Shown piece after piece: positions 26,741 to 35,625 of a stretch of DNA of 64,000 bases (position 1 is its first letter; each line of letters opens with the position of its first letter). Both the position numbers and the translations under genes were made by a program. Under the pieces are notes generated by a model. It was given only the letters and a program-made list of their open reading frames with translations. It ran no database searches and was not told the DNA's origin. This stretch comes from Dolichospermum sp. DET69 (lineage in GTDB: Bacteria > Cyanobacteriota > Cyanobacteriia > Cyanobacteriales > Nostocaceae): contig CP070233.1 of assembly GCA_017355425.1 (NCBI GenBank), positions 3,327,501 through 3,391,500 of the forward strand, read 5' to 3'.

Positions 26741-27349
26741 TCAATTTGCTTCTTGATAACGCCCAACTTTATCAGCAAGTTGTGGCAAACATCGAGAATA
26801 AAGACTACAACCATCACAGCGTTTTGTTTTAACAGCTTTTGGCATAGCACCTGTAAACAGTAACGTTTGGATAGCTTCAATAGTAGCAATGGTACTACCT
26901 CGTAATTCTGAGGTAATTTCTACTAACTTCCGTTGATGAGTTTGAGCATAATAGATATAGCCAGTATTGATATTTTTTCCTGTCATTTCCTCCAAACACA
27001 AAGCTTGAGCGCAAACTTGTAATTCATCATTATCCCATTCTCCCCTGCGTCCTCTTTTATATTCAATTGGGTAAAATTCGCCATTTTCAAACTCAATCAA
27101 ATCAGATTTGCCGATAAGTTGATATTTATCTGATTTCAAATAAATAGCGCGTATCTGCCAAATTTCCTCACGATTTTGTTCTCCAACTGTGTGGACTCGT
27201 TCATGTAAACTTGTACCTTCAATAGTATATTGATTATCAATGAATTCACCAGCACAATGAATCAACCAGCAACGATGATGACAATAGGAATATTGATTTA
27301 AAGAGGCAATATTAACGTAATCATCAGAATTGATATTTTCAACTAACAT
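26741..27349 (-). CDS. cas4: CRISPR-associated exonuclease Cas4
   Basis: A 202-residue PD-(D/E)XK/RecB-like nuclease. Cys residues for the iron-sulfur cluster occur early (SYCHHRCWLIHC) and late (KRCDGCSLYSRCLP). The catalytic core has LIGKSDLIEF and FYPIEYKRGRRG followed by NDELQVCAQALCLEE. Cas4 trims prespacers and helps select PAM during adaptation in type I-D. It lies between cas6 and cas1. Confidence 0.93.
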   Translation of the reverse strand: MLVENINSDDYVNIASLNQYSYCHHRCWLIHCAGEFIDNQYTIEGTSLHERVHTVGEQNREEIWQIRAIYLKSDKYQLIGKSDLIEFENGEFYPIEYKRGRRGEWDNDELQVCAQALCLEEMTGKNINTGYIYYAQTHQRKLVEITSELRGSTIATIEAIQTLLFTGAMPKAVKTKRCDGCSLYSRCLPQLADKVGRYQEAN

Positions 27350-27396
27350 AAATTACAAAAGATTTGATAGACAATCAAGACATCGGTGACAAATAA

Positions 27397-28215
27397 CTAT
27401 TTTCTCCTAACCATTCCCATTCCCATAGTTGTTTTTCTACCAATACCAGCATATAAAGCAAAATCAACTAAGGCGTTAATTTGTTTAATTGCCGTTGTTT
27501 CTACATTGCCAAGAATGCGATAACTAATTTCACCTAAACAACCAATAAATTTATTCTCATAGTTGCTAATGACTTCAGTTTTGATATTAAATGCACTAGC
27601 ATAAATTGATTCAAAAGAAATATTAGTTAATTCAATACCGCTATATTTATGCCACCGATTTAGTAGACTATTGAATACAGATTCCCGTGTTGGTAAAACA
27701 TTATCAAATGCACCTTGACGAAAAGCTACAGGTGTAGAAAAGATGAAATTAAGATTGCGTTCTTTCTCACTTGCTTGTTGATAAAGTTGATGATAATTAC
27801 AAGCATTTGCCCAAGGTTGATTAGATTGGGGTGTACCTTGAATGCTGGTAATATATAAGTTGGCTGAACCTAAGTGCCAAGGTTGTTTGGGGTTTATATT
27901 TAACCATAAAGGTGTAAGCTGATTAAATAAATTGTCATTTAATAAAGAAATACGCCACCAACAAGAAGTACCAGCAGGAATAGGATTTTGATGGGTATAT
28001 TGCAAAGTATAAGATTGGATTTTATGTTTGTTTTCTACTTGCAATGGTGAGAGAGTAAAGGCTTTATCAGCGTTTGATTCATGTAAGTAGTCTCCTAATT
28101 TTCTATCAACAGAACTCACTAAGTTAAGAAATAAGGCGTGGTAATGTCTACCTGTGAGGAAATTGGGGTAAATTGGAGATTGGGGGATGATGTTGAGAAT
28201 GAGACTATGAGGCAT
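27397..28215 (-). CDS. cas6: CRISPR RNA endonuclease Cas6
   Basis: 272 residues from the ATG at 28215 (an in-frame start 21 bases upstream is possible). The RAMP fold ends with the glycine-rich loop GIGRKTTMGMGMVR, diagnostic for Cas6. Family members cleave the repeat 5' of the ATTGAAAC handle. GAFDNVLPTRESVFNSLLNR-like and FIGCLGEISYRI segments are typical of cyanobacterial Cas6. It heads the cas6-cas4-cas1-cas2 group and is divergent from the 139-residue gene, so a promoter should lie at 28216-28319. Confidence 0.92.
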   Translation of the reverse strand: MPHSLILNIIPQSPIYPNFLTGRHYHALFLNLVSSVDRKLGDYLHESNADKAFTLSPLQVENKHKIQSYTLQYTHQNPIPAGTSCWWRISLLNDNLFNQLTPLWLNINPKQPWHLGSANLYITSIQGTPQSNQPWANACNYHQLYQQASEKERNLNFIFSTPVAFRQGAFDNVLPTRESVFNSLLNRWHKYSGIELTNISFESIYASAFNIKTEVISNYENKFIGCLGEISYRILGNVETTAIKQINALVDFALYAGIGRKTTMGMGMVRRK

Positions 28216-28319
28216 AATTTTTGCAGTGTGGCACAACTTGTAAGTAGATGATGAAAACTAAGAAAGATTCAGACTATAGAACGTATAAAGTAATAAAAGT
28301 TGAATAAAGAGTAAGACAA

Positions 28320-28739
28320 ATGACAGTTGATAATTCTCGTGAAGCAGTAGCACTCACTAAAAAGTTAGAAGCCAGTTTACCAATTAAAGTCAAGGCAGCA
28401 AAAGAATTATTGAAAATGCTGAAGACAAGAGGAGACATAATAAATCCAGCTAAAGAATTTGAAGTTGATTGGGTAGCTTATTCTGGAGATGAAGGCGGGA
28501 TTATGTGCAGATTGGTCAGCAAAAACGATAATCCCGAAGATGAAGATAAAGCACTATATATAGTGTCTATTACCCATCTCAAAATAGATCCAAATCATCC
28601 CCATGCAGAAGAAATAGCAACTTATCAACGTGAGAGAAATCGCAAGTTAATGTTACAAAATCGTGGTAGTTTGATGACTGAATTAATGCCTTCACGCTCT
28701 CCTAAAACAAATAAGAGCGGTAAAGGTTTTGGAAAATAA
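28320..28739 (+). CDS. Unknown 139-residue protein encoded on the opposite strand within the cas locus
   Basis: This gene runs against the cas genes, sits between cas6 and csc1, and its stop directly abuts the csc1 stop. The protein is charged, with a helical N-terminus (REAVALTKKLEASLPIKVKA), a central segment VDWVAYSGDEGGIMCRLVS, and a basic low-complexity C-terminus (SRSPKTNKSGKGFGK). Composition and phase look like a real gene. I do not recognise the family. Position suggests regulation or modulation of the I-D system, but that is inference. Confidence 0.7.
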   Translation: MTVDNSREAVALTKKLEASLPIKVKAAKELLKMLKTRGDIINPAKEFEVDWVAYSGDEGGIMCRLVSKNDNPEDEDKALYIVSITHLKIDPNHPHAEEIATYQRERNRKLMLQNRGSLMTELMPSRSPKTNKSGKGFGK

Positions 28740-29447
28740 TTAACTCCGAAAACGGTATTGCATTTGTTTAGGAAGGTTTACATTTTTGATATCATCAAAA
28801 TAGTAATATTCCCCTTGCATTTGCACATTTTGAATGAGACTTACTGGAGGCATATTTACCACATCATAGCTAATAACTTGATTAGTAAACATGACATCTA
28901 AAGGGTTTAAAGGATGAGTGCAGGTAAATAAATCAGTTTTGATTTTTGGTTGTGGTAATTTCTCAACCGTAATTTCTGCTTTACTCATCCATTTACCTAA
29001 ACGAATCCATTTAGGTAATTTGATCTCTTTTTGAGAAATTAGAAAGAACTCAAATTGACTTTCTGGTGCAATTTCCTTTGCTCTACCAAAACTGGGAATA
29101 TTCTTTTGGGTTTTCTCCATTTCTACATGGTAGTTATTATTTGCATATTTCCATGTATTGAGAATAGATGAATGCCTCAGAGAACGAGCCGGAGTTATAT
29201 AAATTCCTTGTTCATTTAAAGGGGTTAAATGTGCTTCATATTTTGGCACTTGTTCGGGGCAAAAATAGCGATAGGAATCTTCTTCAGCAACGGTAGTTGA
29301 GTAGATTTGACTATCAACTAAACCAAGGGCATAACAGAGGGCGTAATTATGAACTATTGCTTCTGTTTCGTAAAGTCTGCCGATTTCACGGGTGGCAAAA
29401 TAGAGGCTATCATGTAGTTCTAATTGACAACGGTAGATAAACACCAT
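28740..29447 (-). CDS. csc1: Type I-D CRISPR-associated protein Csc1 (Cas5d)
   Basis: A 235-residue Cas5-type subunit. It starts VFIYRCQLELHDSLYFATRE and contains YETEAIVHNYALCYALGL and SLRHSSILNTWKYANNNYHV, characteristic of Csc1. It forms the foot of the I-D Cascade complex that binds the crRNA 5' handle. It follows csc2 by 5 bases, so the two are coupled. Confidence 0.94.
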   Translation of the reverse strand: MVFIYRCQLELHDSLYFATREIGRLYETEAIVHNYALCYALGLVDSQIYSTTVAEEDSYRYFCPEQVPKYEAHLTPLNEQGIYITPARSLRHSSILNTWKYANNNYHVEMEKTQKNIPSFGRAKEIAPESQFEFFLISQKEIKLPKWIRLGKWMSKAEITVEKLPQPKIKTDLFTCTHPLNPLDVMFTNQVISYDVVNMPPVSLIQNVQMQGEYYYFDDIKNVNLPKQMQYRFRS

Positions 29448-29452
29448 TTTTG

Positions 29453-30496
29453 TTACTCCGCTTTAGCATTTTTACCTGCTTTTGGTTTTGCGGTTTTTGC
29501 TTCTTCAGACTTACCTTTAATATGCTTTTTAGCATAAGCCTTAGCTTCATCATTAGCTTGTTGTAAAAGTGATTTAATTCCTGCTTCGTTATTTGTGAGG
29601 TTTTTAACTTCATTGACTAGAGGTATAAAAGCATCACCAATTAAATCTGTATGCACAATAAATTCATCATTCATTAAATTCTCAATTGCACTTTTAGCAG
29701 CAGTAATTACATCATCTTCATCTAAAGGATCGGGTGATTTGAGAGTATTATTTGCTTTCATTTGATCGTATATGGCTTGAGTCCAACGCAGATTACTGGT
29801 AATTTCTCCATCAGCAAAAATCACACCGACTAATTCATTCCTAACGCGACCTGTGCGGGTTGTTTGTGCGCCATAATGACGAGTTCTGAGAATGTTATTA
29901 AAAACATAAAGAAAACTAGCTTCTGTGGGGTCTTTCAGTGTTACAATACTAGGAAAGAAAACTTGTGGTCTAATGTGATCTTGTTGATTAATTCTGCTAG
30001 TAACTTCACCAGCTTTAGAACCACTTTCTCCTTTAGAAGCCATTGTACCATTTTCAAAAGGAGCATTCAGAGTAAAGGTTTCATGAGATTCATCAAAAGC
30101 TGTAATTGAAAATGCCGTATCTACCACTACTTTTGATTTTTCTGAACCAGAATCACCAATAGCAAAACCGTAAATTATACAATCAGGATTATCCATTGCA
30201 AAAGATACGTTATATTCACATTCTTCTGCTGTCATGAATTCATATTTACGGAGTAATTCTCTACCTACTAATCTTTCTGGTGTTGACTGTTTACGTTTGA
30301 ACATTGAAAGACGGCTAATGGTATTTTTATCTTTGACTCCAGCCCTTACCCGTGCTTTATTAAGTTCGCTATCTGTTTGAAATAAAGGATAAGATTCAGT
30401 AATGCGAACGGTGAGAAAGTGGGCATATTTTCCCATTGGTTTATAGGGAATTTCTGATTGAAATAATTTAGCGTCAACGGTTTTTAAGAGTGTCAT
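29453..30496 (-). CDS. csc2: Type I-D CRISPR-associated protein Csc2 (Cas7d)
   Basis: A 347-residue Cas7-type backbone subunit. DSELNKARVRAGVKDKNTIS, RLVGRELLRKYEFMTAEECE, RINQQDHIRPQVFFPSIVTL and RHYGAQTTRTGRVRNELVGV match Csc2. Several copies coat the crRNA. The C-terminus is Lys/Ala-rich (KTAKPKAGKNAKAE). It lies between cas10d and csc1. Confidence 0.95.
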   Translation of the reverse strand: MTLLKTVDAKLFQSEIPYKPMGKYAHFLTVRITESYPLFQTDSELNKARVRAGVKDKNTISRLSMFKRKQSTPERLVGRELLRKYEFMTAEECEYNVSFAMDNPDCIIYGFAIGDSGSEKSKVVVDTAFSITAFDESHETFTLNAPFENGTMASKGESGSKAGEVTSRINQQDHIRPQVFFPSIVTLKDPTEASFLYVFNNILRTRHYGAQTTRTGRVRNELVGVIFADGEITSNLRWTQAIYDQMKANNTLKSPDPLDEDDVITAAKSAIENLMNDEFIVHTDLIGDAFIPLVNEVKNLTNNEAGIKSLLQQANDEAKAYAKKHIKGKSEEAKTAKPKAGKNAKAE

Positions 30497-30588
30497 GATG
30501 TTTTTCCAAAATGAGGTTAATTAGGTTTTAAGTTTCTTAATTTGGGTAGAGTATGGGAGTTTAGAACTCCTGAACCCCTATTTTAAAT

Positions 30589-33500
30589 TTACGGTTGATT
30601 ATCGTCATCTTCAGATTTAGATTTTTCATCTTTTCCAGCATTTTCCTTATCATCTTCTAAACGGTAAAGAAATTCACAGGTATCTCGAATTAGATTCAAT
30701 TGACGGCCTGCTAACCGGGCGCGATCGCTCTTAAAACAACCGTCAAAAACATCCTCTACAAAATACCTTGCAAACTCTAAAACAGCTTGTCTTTCATCTT
30801 CTCTCTGATTACGCTTAAATACCCAACGTCCTTCAGCAGTGGAAGAATTTACCCGCTCCATTAGTTTAAAAATCTTTCCTGCTACAGCCATAATTAAAGT
30901 TTCACCATTAAATACACTTAAATCAGCATTAAGAATTGTTTCCGCAGCAATATCAATGGGTTTTAAAACAGCATTAGCTTTAGGGTTAAATTTTTTATTT
31001 GCCAGATAAAAACGGCGATAAAGTTCTGTCAATTTCTTTGGATGATTCAAAGTTGATTTTTCTTCCACAATTAATTTCTCCTCAGTTGAATCAAATTTTG
31101 CATAAGGGTCAAAACAAGGGTAAAAATGATAGGTGTAAAGTTTGATTTTTTCAATCCTTGCTGTTTCAACTTTTTGATTACGCACCCATTTATTAAGATA
31201 AGCAAAGACATGAAGAGGACTGGTTTCAAAATCCTTTGCTAATTCAGTAAATTTACCCCAATTAGCATCATAACCAGTCTTTCCTTGTCTAGCATTCACA
31301 TCTAAATGAATAGCATAAGCAGCAGTTAAAACATTTAAAGGTGCAGGATATTGGATACCGTACTCTTTCCAGCCTTCCAAGATATAATCAAGACGAAATC
31401 TATCTCTTTTCACCAAAGTACGGAAAGCATGAGGCGCACTATCAAGAAATACCGTTTCTTCAAATTCTGTACCATCATTAAATGGGGGAATAGGAGACTC
31501 AGAAACTACAGTTTTCACATCTAAAATCATCGGAAAAGCAAATGCTAACCAACTCGGCATTATCCAAGATTCTGTATCAGTGCTATCTCTTCCTGGTGGT
31601 AAAGCCATGAAGTAAAATGTTAAAGGCTGATCTTCAGGATAAGAAAGTTTAAATGTGCGGTCTTTTTCACTATCTAAATTTTCATCAATTAAGAAACTAT
31701 CGACACTTTGATAATTTTCTTTACCTAAATCTACCTGTAAATCTTTACTAATGAAATGATTACGGATGCTAGTATCAAAACGAGTTTGAGCAATGTTCAT
31801 GTAAGCTTTTTGTAAAAACTTATTAGTTTCTGGGGTAAAGTAATAAGTTGGATAAAAATAGAGATAGCGATATTTCCCATCTTCAAATCTTTTTCCTACA
31901 GCTTGAGTTTGATTCATGAGAATTTGTCTCAGCATCATCTCTACACCCGCAATACTAGAAATATTGCGTTTAGCGTTAGAACCTCCTAACATTTGTTTAT
32001 TTGTATAAACTTGAGGTGTAAATAAAACTGCTGATTCCATCTGTTCAGTGACAGTATAAGCTGAATGAGAAATTGAGCAAATTAATTGTTTACCTCTCCC
32101 TGATTTTTTTGCAGCATTATAATTAGTCAACTCATTGATAAAATTATCAATTTCCGTGGTGACAGATGTTAGTTTATTGGTATGAGGTAACATGACAACT
32201 CTTGATACCCACAACCTTAAATCATCCCAACCATCAGGTAATTGATACTGTGCCAGAATTGGGGAAATTAAATCTGTTAAGTAATAAATTACCTGTTGAC
32301 AATTTTCGCGGACATCTTCAATACCTGGGTGTTTTTCTAAATATTTAGCCGCTAGATAATACCATTCATAAGGTACACCTCCTGTATTACCTTTCAGTTT
32401 TTGTTCTTTCAAACTTTCATTAATGCGTTGAATTTCTCGAACCTGCGGTAAATATTCTGTTAAATTCCAAAATTCCGCGACTTTGTGAGTTAAATCAAAA
32501 TTTGGAACTTCTGGTAATTTTTTATCTTTCTTCCTTTCAGCTTCAATTTTATTAACTATTTCATCCCAAATTTTGCGAGTAATTAAATCTCCAAATTCGG
32601 CAATTTGATCAATACGGATACTATCATCAAACTTAAAATCATAATCAGGAGATAAAACATTCTGTTTTTGGAACTTCACTAAATTCTCACTACGACTTTT
32701 AGCAACAGAAGGTTTATTAGTATTGAGAATGCGTAAAGTCGCATCTAAAGCCACTTGCATTAAAGCAGGAGATTCAAAAAATAGGTTGTAATATTCGGCA
32801 TATTTCATCCCTTTACCATCTCTACCAAATCCCGTTTGTCTGAGTTTTAATTGACCTGCACAAAGGGATTTAATTTTATTAACTACCAAATCTGGTAAAG
32901 TTTCAGGTGAAATAGGAGGAGCATCCCGTAACGCTAGATAAATTACCCCTGTTGGTAGATATAATAACGGTTGATAATATGTATTTTCAGCAGTATTTAA
33001 GTTAGTGTGAGCTTGAATTACAGCATTATTAACAACGTTGGTTAAAACGCCTCTATTTTCTGCAATGTGATGATAGGTGAATTTCAATTTACCATCACTG
33101 AGACTGTGAAGAATTCCATTTAATGTCTGATTTTCCGCATCTTGAGGATGTTTGATAATTGAAGAAAGTAAATCAGCTAAACAAGTTAAATCAGCAAGAC
33201 ATATCAGGATATTATCATCAATTAATGGGTGTAACCCATACTCAGAAAGATTGAGATTTGTATCATTCCGACGCTGGGCATTATAGGCAATGAATAACAA
33301 ATCATCTCGATATTCTAGCCATGCGTCTGGTTCATCAGGACTGACAAATTTATCAATTCCTAATTCGCAAACCATCACATCTATAATTTCCCTATGTTCA
33401 TCTACAGATAATTTACGAATGTCTTGTTCTCTATCTTGACAAATTGCTTTATATTTATCTGGCATTTTTAGAAATAGCCGATAATCAAATTTTTCAAAAT

Positions 33501-34065
33501 CATGGAGAATAAACCCAGCAATTAATAGTCGCCTTTCTTGTTCTTGAATAACTCTTCTTGCAGTTGTATCAAGTTTCTTTAGACGACGTTCTATTAAATT
33601 AGCTGGTAGTAACCCATTGAGTAAATGAGTATTTAGGGATTGATCACCTGCATTTCTACGATCAATTTTTTTCGGTTCTTTTAATTTTTGATTTCCTCCT
33701 AAATTATTTTGATGGTAATTTTCTATTTCTTCTTGTTTCTTTTTATCGAGGTAATCAAAAAATTTACCACCTTTAGCTGTGACTCCAATTGCTACCCGTA
33801 AAAGATTAGGTAAAATGTAATCACTAAATTCTTGCATTATTAAATCATGATTATTTTCTGATTTAATTGCATTTTGCAGTAACTTGAGTGTGAGTATTGC
33901 TCCTGATTTTGTTTCAACTTTTAGATTAGATGTATATTCAAAATCAGAATCATCCCCAGACATCCAATCATCATCTGATAATTCAGGGTTTGAATCATCA
34001 GTTATTTCCACTTCTAAAAGTGATAATTGTTGATGATCATTTGATTCTTTACTTTTTTTAGCCAT
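30589..34065 (-). CDS. cas10d: Type I-D large subunit Cas10d (Csc3) with HD nuclease domain
   Basis: 1158 residues from the ATG at 34065. An acidic N-terminus (about 20-48) is followed by an HD nuclease domain with His in NTHLLNG (about residue 150) and the HD pair in ILHDFEKFDYRLF (about 191-192). In type I-D the nuclease is on Cas10d and the helicase Cas3' is separate, as here. No intact GGDD cyclase motif was seen, as expected for Cas10d. The C-terminus is highly charged. It starts only 16 bases after the DUF1016 nuclease stop, so it shares its transcript. Confidence 0.95.
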   Translation of the reverse strand: MAKKSKESNDHQQLSLLEVEITDDSNPELSDDDWMSGDDSDFEYTSNLKVETKSGAILTLKLLQNAIKSENNHDLIMQEFSDYILPNLLRVAIGVTAKGGKFFDYLDKKKQEEIENYHQNNLGGNQKLKEPKKIDRRNAGDQSLNTHLLNGLLPANLIERRLKKLDTTARRVIQEQERRLLIAGFILHDFEKFDYRLFLKMPDKYKAICQDREQDIRKLSVDEHREIIDVMVCELGIDKFVSPDEPDAWLEYRDDLLFIAYNAQRRNDTNLNLSEYGLHPLIDDNILICLADLTCLADLLSSIIKHPQDAENQTLNGILHSLSDGKLKFTYHHIAENRGVLTNVVNNAVIQAHTNLNTAENTYYQPLLYLPTGVIYLALRDAPPISPETLPDLVVNKIKSLCAGQLKLRQTGFGRDGKGMKYAEYYNLFFESPALMQVALDATLRILNTNKPSVAKSRSENLVKFQKQNVLSPDYDFKFDDSIRIDQIAEFGDLITRKIWDEIVNKIEAERKKDKKLPEVPNFDLTHKVAEFWNLTEYLPQVREIQRINESLKEQKLKGNTGGVPYEWYYLAAKYLEKHPGIEDVRENCQQVIYYLTDLISPILAQYQLPDGWDDLRLWVSRVVMLPHTNKLTSVTTEIDNFINELTNYNAAKKSGRGKQLICSISHSAYTVTEQMESAVLFTPQVYTNKQMLGGSNAKRNISSIAGVEMMLRQILMNQTQAVGKRFEDGKYRYLYFYPTYYFTPETNKFLQKAYMNIAQTRFDTSIRNHFISKDLQVDLGKENYQSVDSFLIDENLDSEKDRTFKLSYPEDQPLTFYFMALPPGRDSTDTESWIMPSWLAFAFPMILDVKTVVSESPIPPFNDGTEFEETVFLDSAPHAFRTLVKRDRFRLDYILEGWKEYGIQYPAPLNVLTAAYAIHLDVNARQGKTGYDANWGKFTELAKDFETSPLHVFAYLNKWVRNQKVETARIEKIKLYTYHFYPCFDPYAKFDSTEEKLIVEEKSTLNHPKKLTELYRRFYLANKKFNPKANAVLKPIDIAAETILNADLSVFNGETLIMAVAGKIFKLMERVNSSTAEGRWVFKRNQREDERQAVLEFARYFVEDVFDGCFKSDRARLAGRQLNLIRDTCEFLYRLEDDKENAGKDEKSKSEDDDNQP

Positions 34066-34081
34066 TTTCTGCACCTAATAT

Positions 34082-35101
34082 TTATTCAAATCCTTCTAAT
34101 AATTTAGCAACTTGTTCTGGATCTGGAAGTTGATTTTTTAGTTCTTGTGGTAATTTAGAAACTATTTGGTAAGTTGCCACACCAATTGGTTTATTAGATT
34201 CCTTCAGTGCATATTCAACAATAGTTCTCTGTTTGGATTTACAAAGAATAATACCAATAGAAGGATTTTCCTCTGGTAGTTTTACCGTGTTATCTAAAAC
34301 GGCTAAATAAAACTGCATTTTGCCCACATATTCAGGTAAAAATTTACCAATTTTTAATTCTATTGCTACCAAACACTTTAAACGCCGATGATACAATAGG
34401 ATATCTATAAAATATTCTTCATCATCAACTTCTAAGCGATATTGACTACCAATAAAGGCAAATATACCACCCATTTCTTGTAAGAATGGTTGAATTTTTG
34501 CTAAAATTGACTCTTCTAGCTGTCGTTCGCTGTGTTCATCTGCTAATTCTAAAAAATCAAAGGTATATTCATCCTTAACTGCAAGTTTTAACTGGTTACG
34601 TATCTCTACTGAAATATTTTGATCAAAATTAGTTTGATTAAGCAGAGTTTTTTCATAAGTTTGATTTTCAATTTGGTGAATTAAAACATTTTTTGTCCAT
34701 CCGAATTTTCGAGTCATTCTAATATAAAACTCTCGTTCTAAGTCATCTTTACACTTTTCTAAAATGACTATATTATGAGTCCATCCAATTTCTGCAACCA
34801 ATGGTTGCAGTTTTTCATTTTGGCTATATGTGACGTAAAAATTCCGCATATTCCAGATATTGCGAGCAGAAAAACCACTAATACCAGGAAACTCTGTTTG
34901 TAAGTCTTTTGCTAATTTTTCTACTACTGATTTACCCCAAATAGCGTCCTCTTGTTTAATGACAATTATCTGCCCAATATCCCAATACAAGTTAATCATT
35001 TCCCGATTAACTGCCTTTAATGCTTCATACTGGGCTGACCGAATCCGTTGTTGTACTTCCATAAGTAGATGTGTGTATTCGTCAGAAATGGAATTACTCA
35101 T
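34082..35101 (-). CDS. DUF1016-family PD-(D/E)XK nuclease embedded in the cas operon
   Basis: A 339-residue protein. The N-terminal half is the DUF1016 (YhcG-type) helical domain: LYWDIGQIIVIKQ, GWGKS-like IWGKSVVEKLAKDLQTEFPG and FSARNIWNMRNFYVTY. The C-terminal half is a PD-(D/E)XK nuclease with FIDILLYHRRLKCLVAIELK (Asp then ExK). This family is usually found beside restriction-modification or as orphan nucleases, and is not a recognised I-D component. Here it lies between the 81-residue gene (12-base gap) and cas10d (7 bases to the ORF limit), in the same direction. It may add DNA cleavage to the system or be an independent defence gene captured by the operon. Confidence 0.88.
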   Translation of the reverse strand: MSNSISDEYTHLLMEVQQRIRSAQYEALKAVNREMINLYWDIGQIIVIKQEDAIWGKSVVEKLAKDLQTEFPGISGFSARNIWNMRNFYVTYSQNEKLQPLVAEIGWTHNIVILEKCKDDLEREFYIRMTRKFGWTKNVLIHQIENQTYEKTLLNQTNFDQNISVEIRNQLKLAVKDEYTFDFLELADEHSERQLEESILAKIQPFLQEMGGIFAFIGSQYRLEVDDEEYFIDILLYHRRLKCLVAIELKIGKFLPEYVGKMQFYLAVLDNTVKLPEENPSIGIILCKSKQRTIVEYALKESNKPIGVATYQIVSKLPQELKNQLPDPEQVAKLLEGFE

Positions 35102-35113
35102 AATGACAATATT

Positions 35114-35359
35114 TCAATCTTTCCAGTCAAAATTATTTTTTTCTTCTAGTTCCTGATTTCTACCAATTAGATAATCAAATTGACCAATTTTTCTGAAGAA
35201 TAAGTTCATTGATTCCTCCATTTCTTCAATCCGACTGTCATGCTCTGAGATTCGATTGTCTTGAATGAGGTTATGCTGTTGCTGCGCTTTAATTCGATCA
35301 ATTAGATTATTGATGACATAACGCAATTGGTCTAAGGGGTCAGTGTTATGGCTTTGCAT
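35114..35359 (-). CDS. Small coiled-coil protein upstream of the DUF1016 nuclease
   Basis: 81 residues. The middle is a heptad-rich helix (LIDRIKAQQQHNLIQDNRIS, EHDSRIEEMEESMNLFFRK). There is no signal peptide or known motif. Its stop is 12 bases before the nuclease start, so the two genes are probably coupled and may interact. Family not recognised. Confidence 0.6.
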   Translation of the reverse strand: MQSHNTDPLDQLRYVINNLIDRIKAQQQHNLIQDNRISEHDSRIEEMEESMNLFFRKIGQFDYLIGRNQELEEKNNFDWKD

Positions 35360-35516
35360 CTAAGTTTGTCCTGCTTTAAAGGATTACTTAGAGCCTAGCA
35401 TATTCTTTTTATTTAGACCAGTAAATTTTAGTCAAAAAATTTTTTTAACAAAATATCTGTGAATAATGATTCTGTGACCATAAATAAAATAAATCAAATT
35501 TTCATGCTATCCTTAG

Positions 35517-35625
35517 TTCGTAGGGTCAAAATAAACCCATTAGGGATTGAAACACAGACTCATCATTCACTGATGCTGACTCTACCCTGCTCACAAAGCA
35601 GCGAACCCCTATTAGGGATATCAAC
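35517..35625 (+). other. Degenerate two-repeat CRISPR-like unit inside the cas operon
   Basis: On the plus strand (opposite to cas), 35517-35553 ends CCCATTAGGGATTGAAAC, nearly identical to the last 19 bases of the array repeat in its crRNA orientation. The second half-repeat, 35589-35625, ends CCCCTATTAGGGATATCAAC. The two GGGAT positions are 72 bp apart, the period of the array (37-bp repeat plus 35-bp spacer), leaving a 35-base spacer (35554-35588). The 5' parts of both repeats have diverged. The second repeat overlaps the cas3' stop codon. It may be an array relic or a CreA/CreR-like guide RNA gene. Confidence 0.6.
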
